DNA of 9,226 nt from Pseudomonadota bacterium (lineage in GTDB: Bacteria > Pseudomonadota > Alphaproteobacteria > Rhizobiales > Kaistiaceae), in contig JAEWAD010000555.1 in the NCBI GenBank assembly GCA_023391905.1, forward strand, positions 1-9,226, given 5' to 3'. Under the pieces are notes generated by a model that did no database searches, was not told the origin of the DNA, and worked only from the letters and a program-made list of their open reading frames with translations. Every line of letters begins with the position of its first letter. The first letter of the stretch is position 1. The position numbers and the translations under genes were made by a program. Shown in pieces: positions 6,445-9,226 of this stretch.

Positions 6445-6508
6445 CGTGAAGCCATCCGGACCGGGGGGCCGGGACACTGAACGAACGAACCGAGGAGACT
6501 ATCGAGAC

Positions 6509-7762
6509 ATGGCATTCTGGAGCCCGCCCGTTTCCGCAGTCCAGCCGCTCAAGGCTGCCGGAACCCGCGCCGTCCTGCTGATCGCGCTGCTTCTGGCGGG
6601 GCTGGTCCCCGCCCTGGCGGACGCCGCCGGTGCGCGCTGGGTGGCGAGCTTCTGGCCGACGGCCCAGAAGGCCGGCATCTCGCGCAGCGTCTACAACGCC
6701 GCGCTCGGCAATTTCACCCCCGATCCCGACGTGCTGGCCAAGGCCAGCGCGCAGGCCGAATTCGTCAAGCCGCTCTGGGAGTACCTGGACGGCGCCGTCT
6801 CGGCCAAGCGGCTGGAGAACGGCCGCGAAATGCTGCGCCAGTATGACCGCCAGCTGCGCCAGATCGAGCAGGCCTTCGGCGTCGACCGCAGCGTCGTCGT
6901 GGCGATCTGGGGCATGGAATCCTCCTATGGCCAGGTGCTGACCAACGACAAGATCGTCAAGAACACGATCCGCTCGCTGGCGACGCTCGCCTATCAGGGC
7001 GGCCGGAGGGCCAAATATGGCCGCGAGCAGCTGATCGCGGCGCTGAAGATCCTGCAGCGCGGCGATGTCACCCCGCGCGGCATGGTCGGATCCTGGGCCG
7101 GCGCGATGGGCCACACCCAGTTCATCCCGACGACCTACCAGGCCTATGCCGTCGACTTCGACGGCGACGGCAAGCGCAACATCTGGACCTCGGAAATCGA
7201 CGCGCTCGCCTCGACGGCGAACTACCTCGCCAAGATGGGCTGGCGGCATGGCCAGACCTGGGGCTACGAGGTCGAGCTGCCGGCCGGCTTCGACTGGCAT
7301 CACGCCGATTCCGGCAAGTCGCTGCCGCTCGACCAGTGGCGCAAGATGGGCGTGCACCGCGTCGCGGGCCGGCCGTTCCCCGCCTCGAACGAGACGGCGC
7401 GCCTCTATGCGCCGGCGGGCGCCGGCGGACCGGCCTTCCTGCTCCTGCACAATTTCCGCGTCATCAAGCGCTACAACAATGCCGACGCCTATGCGCTCGG
7501 TGTCGGCCATCTGGCGGACCGGCTGCGCGGCGGCAACGAATTCGTCTCCGGCTGGCCGCGCGACGTGCGGCCGCTGGCGGCGTCCGAGCGGGCCGAGCTG
7601 CAATCGCTCCTGGGCCGGCACGGCTATTATGGCGGCAGCGTCGACGGCAAGATCGGCGCCGGCACCAAGAAGGCGATCCGCTCCTACCAGGCCTCGGCCG
7701 GCATGATCCCGGACGGCTATGCCTCAACGGGACTGTTGCAGCGGCTGCGGTCCGCCAGATAA
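6509..7762 (+). CDS. Lytic murein transglycosylase, MltB family, with C-terminal peptidoglycan-binding domain
   Basis: 417 residues. It cleaves the MurNAc-GlcNAc bond of peptidoglycan to give 1,6-anhydroMurNAc ends, in the periplasm. A short N-terminus is followed by a hydrophobic signal segment (about 21-38, AVLLIALLLAGLVPALADA) with likely cleavage near 38-41. No lipobox Cys is seen, so it is probably soluble rather than a lipoprotein like E. coli MltB. The SLT_2 domain (about 43-340) shows the catalytic Glu137 in WGMESSYG, GSWAGAMGHTQFIPTTY at 194-210, and YNNADAYALGVGHLADRL (322-339). Residues 355-415 form a PG_binding_1 repeat (LQSLLGRHGYYGGSVDG, then AIRSYQASAGMIPDGYAS). The start at 6509 has AGGAG at 6493-6497 and gives a proper signal peptide; the longer in-frame extension to 6242 lies inside galE and is rejected. 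It is followed 60 bases later by a secreted SGNH-fold protein. Confidence 0.93.
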   Translation: MAFWSPPVSAVQPLKAAGTRAVLLIALLLAGLVPALADAAGARWVASFWPTAQKAGISRSVYNAALGNFTPDPDVLAKASAQAEFVKPLWEYLDGAVSAKRLENGREMLRQYDRQLRQIEQAFGVDRSVVVAIWGMESSYGQVLTNDKIVKNTIRSLATLAYQGGRRAKYGREQLIAALKILQRGDVTPRGMVGSWAGAMGHTQFIPTTYQAYAVDFDGDGKRNIWTSEIDALASTANYLAKMGWRHGQTWGYEVELPAGFDWHHADSGKSLPLDQWRKMGVHRVAGRPFPASNETARLYAPAGAGGPAFLLLHNFRVIKRYNNADAYALGVGHLADRLRGGNEFVSGWPRDVRPLAASERAELQSLLGRHGYYGGSVDGKIGAGTKKAIRSYQASAGMIPDGYASTGLLQRLRSAR

Positions 7763-7770
7763 GATCACTT

Positions 7771-7815
7771 CCTCTGGGGAAGCCCGTCGAGGGCTGACGG
7801 TCGCTTCCCCGAGGA
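7771..7815 (+). promoter_or_regulatory. Stable hairpin pairing with the ribosome binding site of the DUF459 gene
   Basis: The short gap between the transglycosylase and DUF459 genes can fold almost completely. CCTC (7771-7774) pairs with GAGG (7811-7814). After one bulged T, GGGGAAGC (7776-7783) pairs with GCTTCCCC (7803-7810). Inside, CCGTC (7784-7788) pairs with GACGG (7796-7800) around a seven-base loop. The GAGGA at 7811-7815 is the well-placed Shine-Dalgarno for ATG 7823, so it would be occluded in the folded RNA. No T-tract follows, so a classical intrinsic terminator is unlikely. The base pairing is seen directly; a regulatory effect is inferred. Confidence 0.6.
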
Positions 7816-7822
7816 TTTGGCC

Positions 7823-9103
7823 ATGCTGGTTCATCTTTTCCGCGCCTTCGCTGTTCTCCTGATCGTGCCGATCCTGATCGGCGCCGGTCCTGCCCATGCG
7901 CAGTTTCGCGGCGGGCCGGGCGGCTTCCTCGATCGCCTGTTCGGCATCGAGCGGCCGCCGCCGCGCGAGATGATGGTGCCGCAGGAGGACATCGGCCGCC
8001 GTCGCCCGCCCGGCGCCCGTCGCCAGGACGCCGAGAAGCCGGCGCAGCCGCGCAAGAAGCGCCCGGCGGCACCGGCCGAGCCCGTCTATCCGGCGCTCGA
8101 GATCCAGCCCAAGAACCCCGACGCCAAGAAGGTGCTGGTGGTCGGTGATTTCGTCGCCGGCGGCCTCGCCTGGGGGCTCGACCAGGCCTTCGCCGAGGAG
8201 CCGCGCCTTTCGATCGTCGATCGCTCGGACGGGCCGTCCGGCTTCGTCCGCGACGATCATTTCGACTGGGCTGGCAAGATCTCCGAGATGCTGACGGCGG
8301 ACAAGCCGGACATGATCGTCGTCATGCTCGGCACCAATGACCGGCAGCAGATCAAGACCAAGGACGGCCGCTTCGCGCCGCGTTCGGACGAATGGCAGAA
8401 GGCCTACCAGCAGCGCGTCGAGCGCTTCCTGCTGGCGCTGCAGACCTATGGCAAGCCGGTCTACTGGGTCGGCGCGCCGCCGATGCGCTCCAACGACGCC
8501 TCGGCCGACATGGCCTTCCTGAACACCGTGTTCAAGGGCCGCGTCGAGGCGGTCGGCGGCAACTTCATCGATGTCTGGGACGGCTTCGCCGACGAGAACG
8601 GCAAGTTCGTCGCGCGCGGCCCGGACGTGGACGGCCAGACGCGGCTGCTGCGCGGCAATGACGGCATCAACTTCACCAAGTCGGGCCGGCGCAAGCTCGC
8701 CTTCTTCGTCGAGCGCGACATCCGCCAGGATAGCGGGCTCGGCCTGCCGATGAGTTCGGCGACGCCGACCAATCCGAACGCCACGATGGAGATCGGCCCG
8801 GACGGCAAGGAGCGCCAGGTGGGGCCGGTCGTCTCGCTCACCGATCCGGAACCGGGCACAGACGGCAAGCTGATCGGCGCCACCGACCAGCGGGTGCCGG
8901 GGCCGGCGGCCGACAGCCTGCAGTACAAGCTGACCGTCGAGGGCAAGTCGCCGGACGCGCAGCCGGGCCGGGTCGACGATTTCGCCTGGAAGCCGCATGC
9001 CGAGGAGGAGAAGGCCGAGGCGCAGGGCAGCATCGTCGACGGCATCGTCATCCTGCCGGCGCCGACCGCCGGCGTTCCCGGCATGGCCCCGGCGCTGCGA
9101 TAG
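7823..9103 (+). CDS. Secreted DUF459 / SGNH-fold protein with degenerate catalytic residues
   Basis: 426 residues. A signal peptide is clear: hydrophobic core from residue 6 to 21 and AHA-QF cleavage after residue 26, so the protein is periplasmic or secreted. A Pro/Arg/Lys-rich linker (about 43-90) leads to the SGNH-like domain (about 103-300). This has the strand VLVVGDFVAGGLAWGLDQAF (104-123), VVMLGTNDRQQ (166-176), YWVGAPPMRSNDA (214-226) and DGINFTKSGRRKLAFFVE (280-297). The G-x-ND block is intact (N172, D173), but the nucleophile position of GDS is Phe110 and the DxxH histidine is Asn283, so ordinary esterase chemistry is doubtful. A 125-residue Gly/Pro/Asp-rich tail follows. I use ATG 7823, seven bases after GAGGA (7811-7815); an in-frame TTG at 7817 would leave almost no spacing. 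Placement after a peptidoglycan lytic enzyme suggests a role in cell-wall or surface-polymer handling. DUF459 assignment is from motif memory. Confidence 0.85.
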   Translation: MLVHLFRAFAVLLIVPILIGAGPAHAQFRGGPGGFLDRLFGIERPPPREMMVPQEDIGRRRPPGARRQDAEKPAQPRKKRPAAPAEPVYPALEIQPKNPDAKKVLVVGDFVAGGLAWGLDQAFAEEPRLSIVDRSDGPSGFVRDDHFDWAGKISEMLTADKPDMIVVMLGTNDRQQIKTKDGRFAPRSDEWQKAYQQRVERFLLALQTYGKPVYWVGAPPMRSNDASADMAFLNTVFKGRVEAVGGNFIDVWDGFADENGKFVARGPDVDGQTRLLRGNDGINFTKSGRRKLAFFVERDIRQDSGLGLPMSSATPTNPNATMEIGPDGKERQVGPVVSLTDPEPGTDGKLIGATDQRVPGPAADSLQYKLTVEGKSPDAQPGRVDDFAWKPHAEEEKAEAQGSIVDGIVILPAPTAGVPGMAPALR

Positions 9104-9195
9104 GGGGACGGGCTTCTCGGCGAACGAGCGCGCTCTCCGTCCTGAAGGCGCGATCGCCGAATGAATGAAGCTTCCCTCGATCCGCGCTTCCCTTC

Positions 9196-9216
9196 ACCTC
9201 TCCCATGGGGAGAGGT
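9196..9216. repeat. Short intergenic palindrome (ACCTCTCCC-ATG-GGGAGAGGT)
   Basis: ACCTCTCCC (9196-9204) and GGGAGAGGT (9208-9216) are perfect inverted repeats around a three-base ATG loop, followed by CGGAGCGAAG to the window edge. The surrounding 9104-9226 holds no gene that I can support. The palindrome belongs to the same general class of C/G-rich extragenic repeats as the one at 4317-4337 but differs in its arm sequence. The element may continue past the window. Confidence 0.7.
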
Positions 9217-9226
9217 CGGAGCGAAG

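Noticed and set aside
6479..6491. Triple GAAC tandem (GAACGAACGAAC) before the transglycosylase
   Set aside because: Only three units and no second array; too short to call a repeat feature or operator.
6242..6508. Upstream start for the lytic transglycosylase (a 506-residue reading)
   Set aside because: The extension lies inside galE, has no suitable signal peptide and ignores the good Shine-Dalgarno and signal sequence starting at 6509.
6023..7621. 532-residue open frame on the - strand across galE and the transglycosylase
   Set aside because: It spans two confidently identified genes and their gap, with composition typical of antisense frames and no motifs.
7817..7822. TTG start two codons upstream for the DUF459 gene
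   Set aside because: It would sit one base from the GAGGA site, too close for initiation, while ATG 7823 has ideal seven-base spacing.
9117..9160. Possible terminator: TCGGCGA (9117-9123) complementary to TCGCCGA (9154-9160), enclosing the palindrome GAGCGCGCTC
   Set aside because: The arms are 30 bases apart, there is no T-tract after them, and such matches are expected by chance at this GC content.
1..9226. Search for CRISPR arrays, tRNA/rRNA genes, insertion-sequence transposases, phage or defence genes
   Set aside because: No regularly spaced repeats, no tRNA-like cloverleaf or rRNA sequence recognised by eye, and no gene product resembling transposases, integrases or defence effectors.

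Overview
The window is about 9.2 kb of high-GC DNA with tightly packed genes. Gene types, codon choice (heavy GCC/CTC/GAC/CGC use), Shine-Dalgarno sites and the kinds of intergenic palindromes fit an alphaproteobacterium, most likely Hyphomicrobiales (Rhizobiales). I cannot assign a genus from the sequence alone.

Left part (1-4082, all + strand): the end of a catabolic-type operon. It holds the last 58 codons of an ABC-transporter inner-membrane permease, a cytosine-deaminase-like amidohydrolase, a GlcD-like FAD-dependent oxidoreductase, and two tandem, clearly paralogous flavodoxin-fold NAD(P)H:quinone-oxidoreductase-like proteins. Gaps between these genes are 1, 2, 1 and 4 bases, so they are almost certainly co-transcribed. 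The simplest reading is uptake of a small nitrogenous (probably heterocyclic) compound, hydrolytic deamination or ring hydrolysis, then flavin-dependent redox steps. The substrate is not known. Two enzymes lack residues expected in the best-known members of their families, so the obvious names (cytosine deaminase, glycolate/lactate dehydrogenase) should not be taken literally.

Middle gap (4083-4424, 342 bases): a non-coding convergent region. It contains a 103-bp palindromic repeat with perfect terminal inverted repeats, a second short C/G-rich palindrome, and an intrinsic terminator serving galU from the other strand.

Right part (4425-9103): a cell-envelope group. galU (- strand) and galE (+ strand) diverge from a 148-base AT-richer promoter region. 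Together they would supply UDP-glucose and UDP-galactose for surface polysaccharides. Downstream of galE on the same strand are an MltB-type lytic transglycosylase with a C-terminal peptidoglycan-binding domain and a secreted DUF459/SGNH-fold protein. In the latter, the catalytic Ser and His positions appear to be replaced by Phe and Asn. The gap between these two genes can fold into a strong hairpin that pairs with the Shine-Dalgarno sequence of the second gene.

The window ends in a short non-coding stretch carrying another intergenic palindrome. I saw no tRNA, rRNA, CRISPR array, transposase, phage gene or defence system. The points most worth following are the unassigned catabolic operon, the apparent SGNH pseudoenzyme and the hairpin over its ribosome binding site.
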